Position numbers and translations under genes: made by a program. A stretch of 64,000 nt of DNA from JBMYTN01 sp049604415 (GTDB lineage Bacteria; Pseudomonadota; Alphaproteobacteria; Rhodospirillales; Rhodospirillaceae): the NCBI GenBank assembly GCA_049604415.1, contig JBMYTN010000016.1:1-64000 (forward strand), written 5' to 3'. Below are positions 16,784-26,000 of the stretch, piece after piece; within the stretch, counting starts at the first letter, position 1, and the number at the start of each line of letters is the position of its first letter. The notes below the pieces were generated by a model. The model made no database searches. It was not told where the DNA came from and was given only the letters and a program-made list of their open reading frames with translations.

Positions 16784-18517
16784 TTAGTCAGGCATCTCCC
16801 ACACCGCCCAATCGGTGACGACAAAATCGACCCGCCCAGCGACCAAAGCGTCGGCGCATTCCTTCGGGCTGTTGATGATCGGCTCCTCATGGGCGTTGAA
16901 ACTGGTGTTGATCAACACCGGAATGCCACTCATCTCGCCATAAGCCCCGAGAATATCGAAATAAAGCGGGTTGGGATCGCGCTCGATCACCTGGGGCCGG
17001 GCGGTGCCATCCACATGGACCACGGCGGGGATTTTGTCGCGCCATTCCGGCTGCACAAAGCAGGTGATGGTCATAAAGCGCGCCGCATAGCCCTTCACCG
17101 GGCCAATGTCGAACACCCTGTTGGCATGCTCGGCCTGGATCACCGGGGCGAAGGGCATGAACTCGCTGCGGTCCAGGCGGGCATTCAAGGTCTCGTTGAT
17201 GGTCGCATCCACCGGCGCGGCCAGGATCGAGCGCGCGCCCAAAGCCCGGGGGCCATGCTCCATGCCCTTGCTATAGATCGCGCCCGCTTTGCCGGAATGG
17301 ATCAGGCTGGCAGCCGTGATCGCGGGCGGAGCCTCGCCAACACCCAGCAGGATTTTCCGCGCCCCAGCTTCTGAGAGAGCCATGTCGATTTCGGCACGAT
17401 AATCCTGACCAAGATAGAGATGCTCAAAGCGCTTGCGGGCCGCCAGCCAGTCGGTCAAGCCATCCCGGGCGAGCAAATACAGCAGCGCGCCACCCGCCGC
17501 CAAACCCTGGTCGCTCATGGCCGGATAAATAAAGACCTCGTCCACCGGCAGCTTTTCCGCCAGCTTTTGGTTCAGCAGCACATTGCCAAACACCCCGCCA
17601 GAGAGGCCGAGATAGCGCGCGCCGGTCTTGGCCAGCAGGCGCTCGACGGCCTCAAGGATTTTGTCTTCCAGCACCTTTTGTGCCGAGGCCGCCGTGTCTT
17701 CGCGGCCCAACTCCGCAGACCATTCTTTGATCCAGGCCCGCAAATCGCCATTGCTGGCAAAATCGCTGGTGATCCGACCATCGTCTTCGACGGTGAAATG
17801 GGCCGCCAAAGCCTCTGCGCCCCGAGGCGTGCCCCGAGCGGCCAGGCCGGTCAGCTTGCCCTCATGGCGGTTGATCTTCCAGCCGCAGGCCTGGGTGGCA
17901 AAGCCATAGGCCAGGCCCAGGCTGTCCACGGCGGCGGGTCCGGCAAAGGCCTCGTCGCCGCCAAACAGGGTGTGGATTGCCGCGCCATCAAAATGCCGGG
18001 CACTGTATTGCACATTGTCGCCGCCGCCATCGGCCGTATAGAGCAGCGCATCACTAGGCCAGTCCGTGTGGAACAGGCAAGGCAGCGCATGGCATTCATG
18101 GTGATTGACGAAATGGACCTGGCAATCGGCGCGGAAGCCATGGTCCTTTAGAAACAGCGCGGCATCAAACAGGGGTTCGGAATGCTGGCTGCCCGCGCGC
18201 AGCATCTCCCGCTCCATGGATTTATGCTTTTCGGTCCCGGTCAGGCGTCGGGCGACCCGCTCCAGGCGACGGCCAGTGGCAAAGCCTTTGAAGTAGCGCG
18301 ACAAAAAAGCGCCCCGGGTCAGGACCAGGACATCGACCTCGTCCTTGCGCCGCTGGGCTTGGCCCAAGCAGGCCGAGACGGTTTCCGTGGGCCAACGCCC
18401 GCCATCGGTCTTGATGCGGGTGACCCGCTCCATGGCGACAGCAGACAGCAGATCATACTCGTCCTGCAACACGACGCAGGCATCATGATAGCCGGGATGA
18501 ACACTGAGAATAAGCAC
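16784..18517 (-). CDS. NodU/CmcH/TobZ-type O-carbamoyltransferase
   Basis: These enzymes transfer the carbamoyl group of carbamoyl phosphate to hydroxyls on sugars or natural products, through a carbamoyl-adenylate made in a Kae1-like domain. The 577-residue protein has that N-terminal domain (HPGYHDACVVLQD at residues 7-19; TADGGGDN; LSGGVFGNVLLNQ) and the C-terminal carbamoyltransferase domain with HGPRALGARSILA, MPFAPVI and the closing INTSFNAHEEPI motif. The substrate is unknown. It heads a two-gene unit with the UPF0178 gene. carAB in this window would supply its donor. A surface sugar is a reasonable but unproven acceptor. Confidence 0.9.
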   Translation of the reverse strand: MLILSVHPGYHDACVVLQDEYDLLSAVAMERVTRIKTDGGRWPTETVSACLGQAQRRKDEVDVLVLTRGAFLSRYFKGFATGRRLERVARRLTGTEKHKSMEREMLRAGSQHSEPLFDAALFLKDHGFRADCQVHFVNHHECHALPCLFHTDWPSDALLYTADGGGDNVQYSARHFDGAAIHTLFGGDEAFAGPAAVDSLGLAYGFATQACGWKINRHEGKLTGLAARGTPRGAEALAAHFTVEDDGRITSDFASNGDLRAWIKEWSAELGREDTAASAQKVLEDKILEAVERLLAKTGARYLGLSGGVFGNVLLNQKLAEKLPVDEVFIYPAMSDQGLAAGGALLYLLARDGLTDWLAARKRFEHLYLGQDYRAEIDMALSEAGARKILLGVGEAPPAITAASLIHSGKAGAIYSKGMEHGPRALGARSILAAPVDATINETLNARLDRSEFMPFAPVIQAEHANRVFDIGPVKGYAARFMTITCFVQPEWRDKIPAVVHVDGTARPQVIERDPNPLYFDILGAYGEMSGIPVLINTSFNAHEEPIINSPKECADALVAGRVDFVVTDWAVWEMPD

Positions 18518-18726
18518 GCGGGGACCTCCGGTCAGACGGCTGCCTTATAAGAGAATTCGCCGCCCAGGTCCATTGGTGGCATTGCCGCGTCGAGCCTGAC
18601 CAGGCGGGTATGGATTTCCTTGGTGAGATCTTTAACCTATTCGGTCTATACTGCCTGTGCGATGGATGGTCAGACGTCCCGCAGCAGTCCTGCGCGATGC
18701 GCTTTTTTGGGTTACGTCGAGGGGTC

Positions 18727-19911
18727 ATGTCAGCACCGGAGTTTGCCACAGAGACAGAAGACGAGGCCGATGGAGAGGCCCTGTCCAAGGTCACCATTCT
18801 TGAGCGGCTGGATGCCCATCGCCGCTATTTGAATGGCGAGCCGGATGGCGCTCCGGCGGATTTTACCGGTGCGGTCCTGACCGGCTTCGACTTTTGGGGT
18901 GCGGATCTGCGCGAGGTGAATTTCACCGGCGCGGATTTGACCGGCTGCAATCTGGCGGAAACCAATTTGACCGGCGCGATCTTGTTTGGTGCGGTGCTGG
19001 ACCGGGCCAATCTGGAAAAGGCGGTCCTGTCCGGCTCCGAGTTGCGCGGGGCCTCCTTGGCCGGTGCGGCCCTAGCGGGGTGCGATCTGACCGGGATTTC
19101 CTTCCGGCGCGGGCTGCGGGTCGCCGATGACAGCAATGGTCTGGTGGCTTTGGGCCAAGACCTTTCCGGGGCCGACTTTACTGGGGCCAATTTGACCGGC
19201 GTCGATGCCACCAGCGCGGATTTGTCTGGGGCCACCATGGCCGGGGCGGTGATGGAAAACGCCAATCTGACCGGGGCCACATGTGCCGGTGCGGACTTTA
19301 AAGGTGCGCAATTGGGCGGGGCGACCCTGGCCAATGCGGATCTGTCCAAGGCCGATTTGTCCGGCGCGCTGGTGGCCAATACCGACTTTAACGGCACCAA
19401 TTTCCAAGAGGCCGATCTGTCTGGCGTTGATATGACCTCCGCCAGCATTTCCGGCGCGGATCTCACCGGGGCCAGTCTGGCTGGGGCCTTGATGCCCGCC
19501 AAGTCCGATGTCCAAAAGGCGATGATCCAAAACACCCTGGAGCGGCATTTGTCCTGGCTCGAAGGCGGTGCTGGAACCGCTGCAGATCTGTCGGGCCTCG
19601 ACCTGTCCGACTTGGATTTGTCCAGTGCCAATTTGGCCGGATCCAACCTGTCCGGGGCGGTGATGGTCCGCACCAAGCTTGCTGGCACCAGTCTGGTGCT
19701 GTCCGATTTGTCCGGGGCGACCTTAATCGAGGCGGATTTGACCAAGGCGGATTTGCGCGGCGCATCCCTGAAAGATTGCGACCTTACCGACGCCAACTTA
19801 ACTGGGGTGAAGACGGGCAGTGCGCCTTTGCTTGACGCCAAAGGCATGCCGACCGGCAAAACGGTCGGGACCGATTTCACCGATGCCCGTTTGCCTGAGG
19901 AGAAAGGGTGA
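18727..19911 (+). CDS. Pentapeptide-repeat protein
   Basis: This 394-residue protein is almost entirely A(D/N)LxG pentapeptide repeats, which fold into a right-handed quadrilateral beta-helix. There are two repeat blocks, about residues 45-260 and 285-375. Each is preceded by a similar helical module: LERLDAHRRYLNG near residue 23 and LERHLSWLEGG near 269. The protein therefore looks like an internal duplication of 'LxxHxxWL + helix'. No signal peptide or enzyme domain is visible. The ATG at 18727 has GAGGGG upstream; in-frame ATGs at 18610 and 18697 are less likely. Its stop overlaps the start of the CheD-like gene, implying coupled translation and a joint role. Confidence 0.85.
   Translation: MSAPEFATETEDEADGEALSKVTILERLDAHRRYLNGEPDGAPADFTGAVLTGFDFWGADLREVNFTGADLTGCNLAETNLTGAILFGAVLDRANLEKAVLSGSELRGASLAGAALAGCDLTGISFRRGLRVADDSNGLVALGQDLSGADFTGANLTGVDATSADLSGATMAGAVMENANLTGATCAGADFKGAQLGGATLANADLSKADLSGALVANTDFNGTNFQEADLSGVDMTSASISGADLTGASLAGALMPAKSDVQKAMIQNTLERHLSWLEGGAGTAADLSGLDLSDLDLSSANLAGSNLSGAVMVRTKLAGTSLVLSDLSGATLIEADLTKADLRGASLKDCDLTDANLTGVKTGSAPLLDAKGMPTGKTVGTDFTDARLPEEKG
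18840..19840 (+). repeat. Pentapeptide-repeat coding tract
   Basis: A 15-base periodicity encodes repeated A(D/N)LxG units across about 1 kb, interrupted at about 19490-19580 by a helical module. The periodic sequence produces a long spurious open frame on the opposite strand. Such tracts are prone to slippage and recombination. Confidence 0.75.
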
Positions 19912-20519
19912 TGATGCAGCAGAACGCTGAACTCCAGCCCCGCCGTTATGTGGATCCCGAGGCCGGTGTTACCGTGGTCCGGGTCAATCTCGGCGAACAT
20001 CACACCACCGCAGTCGCTGGCGAGGTGTTGACCGCCCATGTTGGTCGTGCGGTTGCGGTGTGTCTCCGCGACGCCAAGAAACAGGTCGGTGGCCTGTTGG
20101 TGATGCGCTTGCCGCCCATCGTCGATGAGGAAGCCACCCGGGGCTTGATCCACCGCTATGGTGCCTATGCGATTGAAGAGGTCATCGTCAATCTGGAGAA
20201 GCGCGGCGGTCGCAAGACCCGGCTGGTGGCGGCCTTGTTTGGCGGCGCGGAGCCCGGCACCAATGACCCGGCCAAAGGCACGGGGCTGGCCACAGGCGAA
20301 TTCATTGAAGAATATTTGATGGATTGGGGGGTTCAGGTGGTCGAGACCGAGATCGGCGGCGAACTGGCCCGCAAGGTCCAATATGCACCATCCACGGGAC
20401 GCACCCGGGTGCGCCCGGCAGAACCCGGCGATTCCGAGCAGATCTTTAAGGCGGAATCCGCCCGTCCGGTGTTGATCCGCAAGGATCCGAAAACCGGCTC
20501 CATGGAAATCTTCGACTGA
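19911..20519 (+). CDS. CheD-like protein lacking the catalytic Cys and His
   Basis: CheD deamidates glutamines on chemoreceptors and partners CheC. This 202-residue protein matches the CheD fold along most of its length: RAVAVCLRD aligns with the SCVAVCMRD core, and FGGAEPG and GGELARKVQY with the later conserved blocks. Aligned without gaps to Thermotoga CheD from memory, Thr21 is kept (T41), but catalytic Cys27 is Ala47 and His44 is Val64, so it should be inactive. It starts at an ATG overlapping the TGA of the pentapeptide-repeat gene; a GTG lies one codon upstream. No chemotaxis genes are nearby. A binding or scaffold role is likely. Confidence 0.75.
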   Translation: MMQQNAELQPRRYVDPEAGVTVVRVNLGEHHTTAVAGEVLTAHVGRAVAVCLRDAKKQVGGLLVMRLPPIVDEEATRGLIHRYGAYAIEEVIVNLEKRGGRKTRLVAALFGGAEPGTNDPAKGTGLATGEFIEEYLMDWGVQVVETEIGGELARKVQYAPSTGRTRVRPAEPGDSEQIFKAESARPVLIRKDPKTGSMEIFD

Positions 20520-20670
20520 TCCACCGCCCATGGCCTTCTGCCCCGCACAGAGTGCGCCGCAAAATTATCTGTTTTCCCCCGGCTGAAATTTATCCATACT
20601 GTTATTAGGGGAACCGGTGGTGGGGTCCGTGTTCCAGTCCTTTGATCCATTCAGCACAAAGGGGAAGACC

Positions 20671-20871
20671 ATGGATCTCGAAGAGTTGAAAGCCGAAGTC
20701 AAAAAACTCAGCGCCCGGGCCACGCAATCGAAAATGGATCTGCATGACCTGTCCGAAGAACTGCCCATCGGCTATGAGGGCATTATGGAACAGGCGCAGA
20801 AGACCTATGACGCCTTCAAAATCCTGGAAGAAAAGCGGGCCGAGCTAAAAGCCGCCAAAGCGGCAGCGTAA
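20671..20871 (+). CDS. DUF683 / CCE_0567-family small metalloprotein
   Basis: This 66-residue helical-hairpin protein begins MDLEELKAEVKKLSARATQ and contains MDLHDLSEELP and AQKTYDAFKILEEKRAELKA, the recognised pattern of the DUF683 family, whose characterised member CCE_0567 forms helical bundles and binds metal. Family members usually sit in nif clusters near nifX, but no nif gene is seen here. ATG 20671 has an AAAGGGGA ribosome binding site. It follows the CheD-like gene after 151 bases and converges on ilvA 8 bases later. Its presence hints that the organism may fix nitrogen, which the window cannot confirm. Confidence 0.8.
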   Translation: MDLEELKAEVKKLSARATQSKMDLHDLSEELPIGYEGIMEQAQKTYDAFKILEEKRAELKAAKAAA

Positions 20872-20879
20872 TCAAACGC

Positions 20880-22154
20880 TTACGCTTCACGTAGGAACTG
20901 ACGGCGGCGGGCGCGAAAGCCCGCCGTCTCCAATTTGGTCTCAATTTCAGCGGCGTGGTCGCTGTCCCGGACCTCCAAGGTCACATCCAAATCCGTGGCC
21001 TTGATCGACAGATCCGACAGCAGTCTCTGATGCTGGATGTCGATCACATTTGCCCCGGTTTCCGCAATCAGGGCGGCGACCTTGCTCAGTTGTCCCGGGG
21101 CATCGCCAACGGAAATGGCATAGGCCACCACCTGGCCCTGCCGAACCAAGGCCCGCATCAGCACATTGGCCAGCAGGCGCGGATCAATATTGCCACCACA
21201 CAGCACCAGGCCGACGGATTTGCCGCGGAATTGCTCGGGTTCGGACAGGAGGGCAGCCAGACCTGCGGCGCCCGCCCCTTCGGCGACGGTTTTTTCCACG
21301 GTGATCAACAGGTTGATGGCGGATTCCAGGCTAACCTCATCGACCAGGATGATCTTAGAGACCAAGTCCCGGATCACCGGCAAGGTCAGGCGTCCGGGCT
21401 CCTTCACGGCAATGCCCTCAGCAATGGTCGCACCACCTCGGATCGCCAAACCTGTGGCATCGGGGATCGGCAGGCCCTGGCGGTCGGCCTCAATGGCTTT
21501 GAGCATGGCCGGGTAGAGGGCGGTCTGGACCCCGACAAGGTCTATGGTGGGCTTTAGGGCCTTGGCGGCCAAGGCGATGCCCGAGAGCAAACCGCCGCCG
21601 CCAATGGGGGCGATCAGGCAATTCAGATCCGGTTGATCCTCCAGCATTTCCAGGGCGATGGTGCCCTGTCCGGCCATAATCAGCGGGTCATCATAGGGGT
21701 GCACGAAGGTCAGCCCTTCCCGATGCATGATCTCCTCAGCAACGGGACGGGCTTCGGCCACGGTTTCCCCAGCCAGAACCACCCTGGCCCCATGGGCACG
21801 GGTGTGGGCGACCTTCACAAAAGGGGTGCCCTCGGGCATGACGATGACGCTGGGAATGCCGAGCAGACCGGCGTGGCGGGCAACCCCTTGGGCATGGTTG
21901 CCCGCACTCATGGCAATCACCCCCCGGGCGGCTTGGTCGGGATCCAAGGTCAAGAGGCGGTTCAGCGCGCCGCGCTCTTTGAAGCTGGCTGTGAATTGCA
22001 GGTTCTCGAATTTCAAATAGACCTCCGCCCCGGTCAGTTGCGACAGGGTGGCGGAGCGATGCATTGGCGTGCGTTGCACCTTACCGGCAATGCGTTGCGC
22101 GGCGGCTTGGATCTCGGCGAGCCCAGGAGCAGAATCGGGAGAGGCTTGAACCAT
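20880..22154 (-). CDS. ilvA: Threonine ammonia-lyase (threonine dehydratase)
   Basis: This PLP enzyme converts threonine to 2-oxobutanoate and ammonia at the entry to isoleucine synthesis, or in threonine breakdown. The 424-residue protein has the fold-type II catalytic domain, with PLP lysine K59 in FTASFKERGALNRL, the substrate loop SAGNHAQGVA, and the glycine-rich phosphate site GGGGLLSG. A single C-terminal ACT-like domain (about 335-420) suggests feedback control. I start at MVQASPDSAP; the upstream extension to 22319 is AT-rich and probably promoter. The single short ACT domain is closer to catabolic-size enzymes than to the 500-residue biosynthetic form, so the symbol is by family. Confidence 0.85.
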   Translation of the reverse strand: MVQASPDSAPGLAEIQAAAQRIAGKVQRTPMHRSATLSQLTGAEVYLKFENLQFTASFKERGALNRLLTLDPDQAARGVIAMSAGNHAQGVARHAGLLGIPSVIVMPEGTPFVKVAHTRAHGARVVLAGETVAEARPVAEEIMHREGLTFVHPYDDPLIMAGQGTIALEMLEDQPDLNCLIAPIGGGGLLSGIALAAKALKPTIDLVGVQTALYPAMLKAIEADRQGLPIPDATGLAIRGGATIAEGIAVKEPGRLTLPVIRDLVSKIILVDEVSLESAINLLITVEKTVAEGAGAAGLAALLSEPEQFRGKSVGLVLCGGNIDPRLLANVLMRALVRQGQVVAYAISVGDAPGQLSKVAALIAETGANVIDIQHQRLLSDLSIKATDLDVTLEVRDSDHAAEIETKLETAGFRARRRQFLREA

Positions 22155-22286
22155 GGTGAAAGCGCTTTTCTCTGGCCGTGCTGGGGGCACGTTTCTGTTC
22201 GTTTGCGAAGGTACGGACCATATCATGGAGAGTGCAGTGCAGATGGCACAGGACGGTGGAGGGAACAAGGGTCCCATAAGAAATTC

Positions 22287-22327
22287 GCAAATCGCAATGC
22301 AAAATAAGAAAATTTGCAAATTGCAAT
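22287..22327. promoter_or_regulatory. Direct repeat and palindrome, candidate regulator site
   Basis: GCAAATCGCAAT (22287-22298) is repeated 29 bases on as GCAAATTGCAAT (22316-22327). The second copy overlaps the perfect 12-base palindrome AATTTGCAAATT (22311-22322). The block lies between ilvA (start 22154, minus) and the candidate sigma-54 promoter at 22403. It is about 100-140 bases upstream of the predicted RNA start, where enhancer-binding proteins usually sit, but it could equally be an operator for ilvA. Confidence 0.4.
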
Positions 22328-22402
22328 ACGTCTAAATGAATCCCCATTTGACATGCGGGCATTTATCTATCTGATTTTAAATTAGAAAAAAATCTATCCG
22401 AC

Positions 22403-22418
22403 TGGCATGCGCTATGCA
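22403..22418 (+). promoter_or_regulatory. Candidate sigma-54 (RpoN) promoter
   Basis: TGGCATGCGCTATGCA matches the -24/-12 consensus TGGCAC-G-N4-TTGCW at all but two positions, with the diagnostic GG and GC at the correct 10-base separation. Transcription would start near 22429, just before the first hairpin of the structured region. An AT-rich stretch (22361-22400) between it and the palindrome block would suit IHF-type bending. A TTGACA at 22348-22353 is an alternative sigma-70 -35, but no good -10 follows it. Confidence 0.45.
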
Positions 22419-22428
22419 GGTGTCCCAG

Positions 22429-22556
22429 TGTCGCTGTAAGGCTTTCCTGACAAACAGGAAGGCCGCACAGACTACCGGCATCTCGGTTTGAAAAGCGGTT
22501 TCCGATGGTTCCGAACCGCACTTCCCCGCCGCCCGTCGGGGTCCGCTTTTCTTTCT
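22429..22556 (+). ncRNA. Candidate structured small RNA or leader
   Basis: Four hairpins follow in close order. The first pairs GGCTTTCCTG (22440-22449) with CAGGAAGGCC (22455-22464), extended by CTGT/ACAG. Next come ACCG/CGGT (22474-22487), GCGGTT/AACCGC (22495-22519), and CCCCG/CGGGG (22524-22541) followed by a T-rich tail. GAAAAGCGG (22490-22498) can pair either locally or with CCGCTTTTC (22543-22551), giving two exclusive folds as in attenuators or riboswitches. I do not recognise a known RNA family. The nearest downstream gene is over 500 bases away, beyond a second terminator, which favours an independent small RNA. Confidence 0.45.
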
Positions 22557-22564
22557 TACGCCGG

Positions 22565-22603
22565 GCGGGGTGACGACAGGTTCGTCACCCCGCTTCTTTC
22601 TTC
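22565..22603 (+). terminator. Rho-independent terminator
   Basis: A 12-bp perfect stem, GCGGGGTGACGA (22565-22576) with TCGTCACCCCGC (22582-22593), has a 5-base loop and is followed by TTCTTTCTTC. It lies directly after the hairpin run and would end any transcript entering from it. Confidence 0.8.
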
Positions 22604-23063
22604 AAAACCTCCCATACCCCTTTGGTTATAGATGACGCAACTGCGACACCGCTTCGCGCCTCAGATGAATATCCGAGGCCGACTCGAGCGTTTGCTGACT
22701 CGCGTCACGCTGTTCTCTTGCTGTCTGGTTCGTTGATCTTGGGGTGTCGAAGTCTTGTTTTGAACAAAAGCCGTTTACATCCCCGGGCGGCTCAACAATG
22801 GCTGTGAACCTGTTGTCGTGTGTAACCGCACAAAGTCTATGGGCTCTTAGGAATTGAGGCATATATGCCTTTGAAACGGTATACTTCTTTTCTTCCAAGG
22901 CTTAAATTTGACCCAATAGAAAAATTGTTCGCGCTCCCAACTTGTAGACACTTTTTGAGATCGGTTTTGGCAGGGATGCTAGGTCAGTCTTTCGCCCCAA
23001 AAGACTGAACGAGGGACCTTCACAAGCCCCTTTGCCCGGACCGGTCTCGGTAGGCAAAAAAAC
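22604..23063. other. Region upstream of the giant RTX gene
   Basis: This 460-base stretch has moderate AT content and must hold the promoter of the giant gene. A 90-codon minus-strand frame (22626-22898) has no recognisable sequence and no convincing ribosome binding site, so I leave it out. I see nothing else that I can name. Confidence 0.4.
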
Positions 23064-26000
23064 ATGAACAGCGTTGACTGGACCCCCGGATCCTCCCCGA
23101 TGGATGGACAAGACCCCGCGCAGAATAACGCGGGCCTGTCTCCTATGGAGCCAAGTCTTGGCGCCGCAGGCGCTGGCGACACCGCACAGCCGACTTTGAC
23201 CGTGATCGATGCGGGCAGCGAGGCCGCCCTGCAGGGTGGCGCGTCTGCGGGCAAAATCGACATTGGCGATCTGAAGCTGCTGTTGGAGGGCGACTACCAG
23301 AAGGAGGGGGCAGACCTTCTGGTGACCGGTGCCGATGGTTCCGGCGTGTTGGTCACAGACTATTTTGCTTCTGCGGATCTCCCGGCTCTTGGGGCCGGTC
23401 CGCAGGCCCAATTGAGCGGATCGGTGATTGAGCGTCTGGCTGGGCCGGATGCGCCGGGCCAATATGCCCAGGCTGGGGGCAACAGCGCCTTGGGTGAGGC
23501 CATCGGCACGGTGACCAAGGTCTCTGGCGTGGTGCAAGTCACCCGGGTGGACGGCTCCGAGGTCCAAATCGGCCAGGGCGACCCGGTGTTCCAAGGCGAT
23601 GTGGTTGCGACCCAAGATGGCTCGGCCATCGGGATTTCCTTTGTCGATGACTCCGCGTTCTCGCTGGGTGCCAATGGCCGCATGGTGCTGGACGAATTTG
23701 TCTATGACCCGGGCACCTCCGAAGGCAATGCCGGTGTCAGTCTGGTCAATGGCGTGTTTTCCTTCGTCTCCGGGCAGATCGCCAAGGCTGGTCCCGATGC
23801 CATGACCGTGACCACCCCGGTCGCCACCATCGGTATTCGCGGCACAGCGGGTGTGGTGAAGGTCATTCTGCCCGAAGGGGTCAATCCGGGCAGCATTGAA
23901 GAGGCCCGCGCCGCCCTGGCGGAATTTGATCTGGAGCTGGAGGTGGTTCTGCTGCCCAGTTCCGATGGCACCGTCGGGGAAATCGTTTTCACCTCCTTCG
24001 ACAACCAAACCACCACAGTGGTCAATGTGGCCTTTGACGGGGTCCGGGCGACCTTGTCGCGCGGGGACACCGGCGGCGTTGACAGCGCGGTGGAAAGCAT
24101 CTCCGTAAGCGAAGACTTTGTCGAAGATGTCGGCGTTGGCGAAAGTATTGATCACTTGCCCACGGGACCTGCCGAAGAGCCTGCTCCTGAGGGCAATGGC
24201 GACGTTCTGGATGAGACCATCGAGGGCGAAGGCGAAGTCCCGGTCGATGGGGAAGTTCCCGTCGATGGCGAAGCCGAATTGCCTGCGGAAGAGGTCCCCG
24301 TCGAAGGGGAAGAGATCATCGGCGAGGAAACCATCGAGGTTCCCGACACCACAGAAAATGTCTTTAGCAATCTGCTGACCGCTGAGGATCTGGAGATCTC
24401 AGGCGATCTCGGTGACGATGATCTCGATGGTGCCGAAGAGGTTGAGGGCGTTTTCGGCTTGGTGCAGGCCGCTGCATCGGTGCTGTTTGATGACATTTCC
24501 CGCACGGTGACTTTGACCGGCCGCGCGGAAGAAGAGGTCATCAACACACTTACCGAAGACGAAGTGGATGACGGGCCGGTGGTTGATGTCACCCTCCCCA
24601 CGGTTGGGGCGGGCGTTCGGGTCACCAGAAATGCAGCGGGTCAGATCGAAATCAGTATGGATGTTGGGTCCTCAATCGATCTTGCGGACCGGACCGACGA
24701 CGTTGTCGTGACCGCCAGCAGCGGCGCCGAAAACATCACCACAGGCAGCGGGTCAGATGTGATCGATGCGGGCGGCGGCGATGACGAAATCCAAACCAAT
24801 GATGGGGATGACGTTGTCAATGCGGGTGCTGGCAATGACACCGTTATTGGCGGGTCCGGTCGCGGCAATGACACCTATAATGGCGGCGATGATACGGACA
24901 CCCTGGACTATCGCAGTGCCGTCGATGGGGTGATTGTTGATATGGCGGCGGGGACCGCAACGGACGCGCCCGGTGTTACCTATATCGACAGCGACACCAT
25001 CAGTGGCTTCGAAATCGTTCGGACCAGCTCCGGCAGTGACATCATTCGCGGTGATGGTCTAGACAACACCCTGGATGGGCGTGGCGGCGACGACATCATC
25101 GAAGGCCGTGGCGGTGACGACATCCTGATTGGTGGCGATGGCACCGATACCCTGGCCCATGATTCCGATACCCAAGGGGTGACCGTCAATCTGGCGGCGG
25201 GGACCGCGTCGGGGGCCGGGATCGGTACAGATACCCTCAGCGGCTTTGAAAATGTTTCCGGTGGGTCGGGCAATGACGACATCACCGGTGATGGCAATGC
25301 CAATACGTTGTCTGGCGGGGCAGGCAATGACAGCCTGAATGGCGCTGGCGGCAATGACACCCTGAATGGTGATGCCGGGAATGATGCTTTAGATGGCGGT
25401 GCCGGGGATGACAGCCTGAATGGCGGCGATGGCGACGACAGCCTGGAAGGCGGCAGCGGCAATGACAGTTTGATCGGTGGTGCCGGAACGGACACCGCCG
25501 ATTACTCTGCAGACACCTCTGGAGTGAATGCCAATCTGTCCACCGGCTCGGCCAGCGGGACCAGCACCGGCTCCGACAGCTTAAGCGGCATTGAAAACAT
25601 CACCGGTGGTTCGGGCAATGACATCCTGACCGGGGATGCCAACGCCAATGTTCTGACCGGCAATGCGGGCAATGATTCCCTAAGCGGCGGAGCGGGCAAC
25701 GACACCCTGGATGGCGGGTCCGGCGATGACACTCTGTTTGGCGATTCCGGCAATGACGTTATGTCCGGCGGTGACGGCACCGATTTGGCCGACTACACCA
25801 GCGATGCCTCTGGGGTCAGCGTTGACCTGGGCACCGGGTCTGCCTCTGGGGCGGCCACGGGCAGTGACACCCTGTCGGGCATCGAAAACGTTTCCACCGG
25901 TTCGGGCAATGACAGCATCACCGGGAATGGCAGCAACAACATTCTGTCGGGCAATGCGGGCAATGACAGCCTGAATGGTGGGGCTGGTAATGACACGCTG

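Noticed and set aside
18825..20531. 568-codon minus-strand frame over the pentapeptide-repeat gene
   Set aside because: Produced by the 15-base periodicity of the repeats; the plus-strand frame has the recognisable protein.
22348..22376. Sigma-70 promoter with TTGACA at 22348
   Set aside because: No acceptable -10 lies 16-18 bases downstream, so the sigma-54-type element at 22403 is the better candidate.
22626..22898. 90-codon minus-strand frame before the giant gene
   Set aside because: No recognisable sequence, no ribosome binding site and unremarkable composition.
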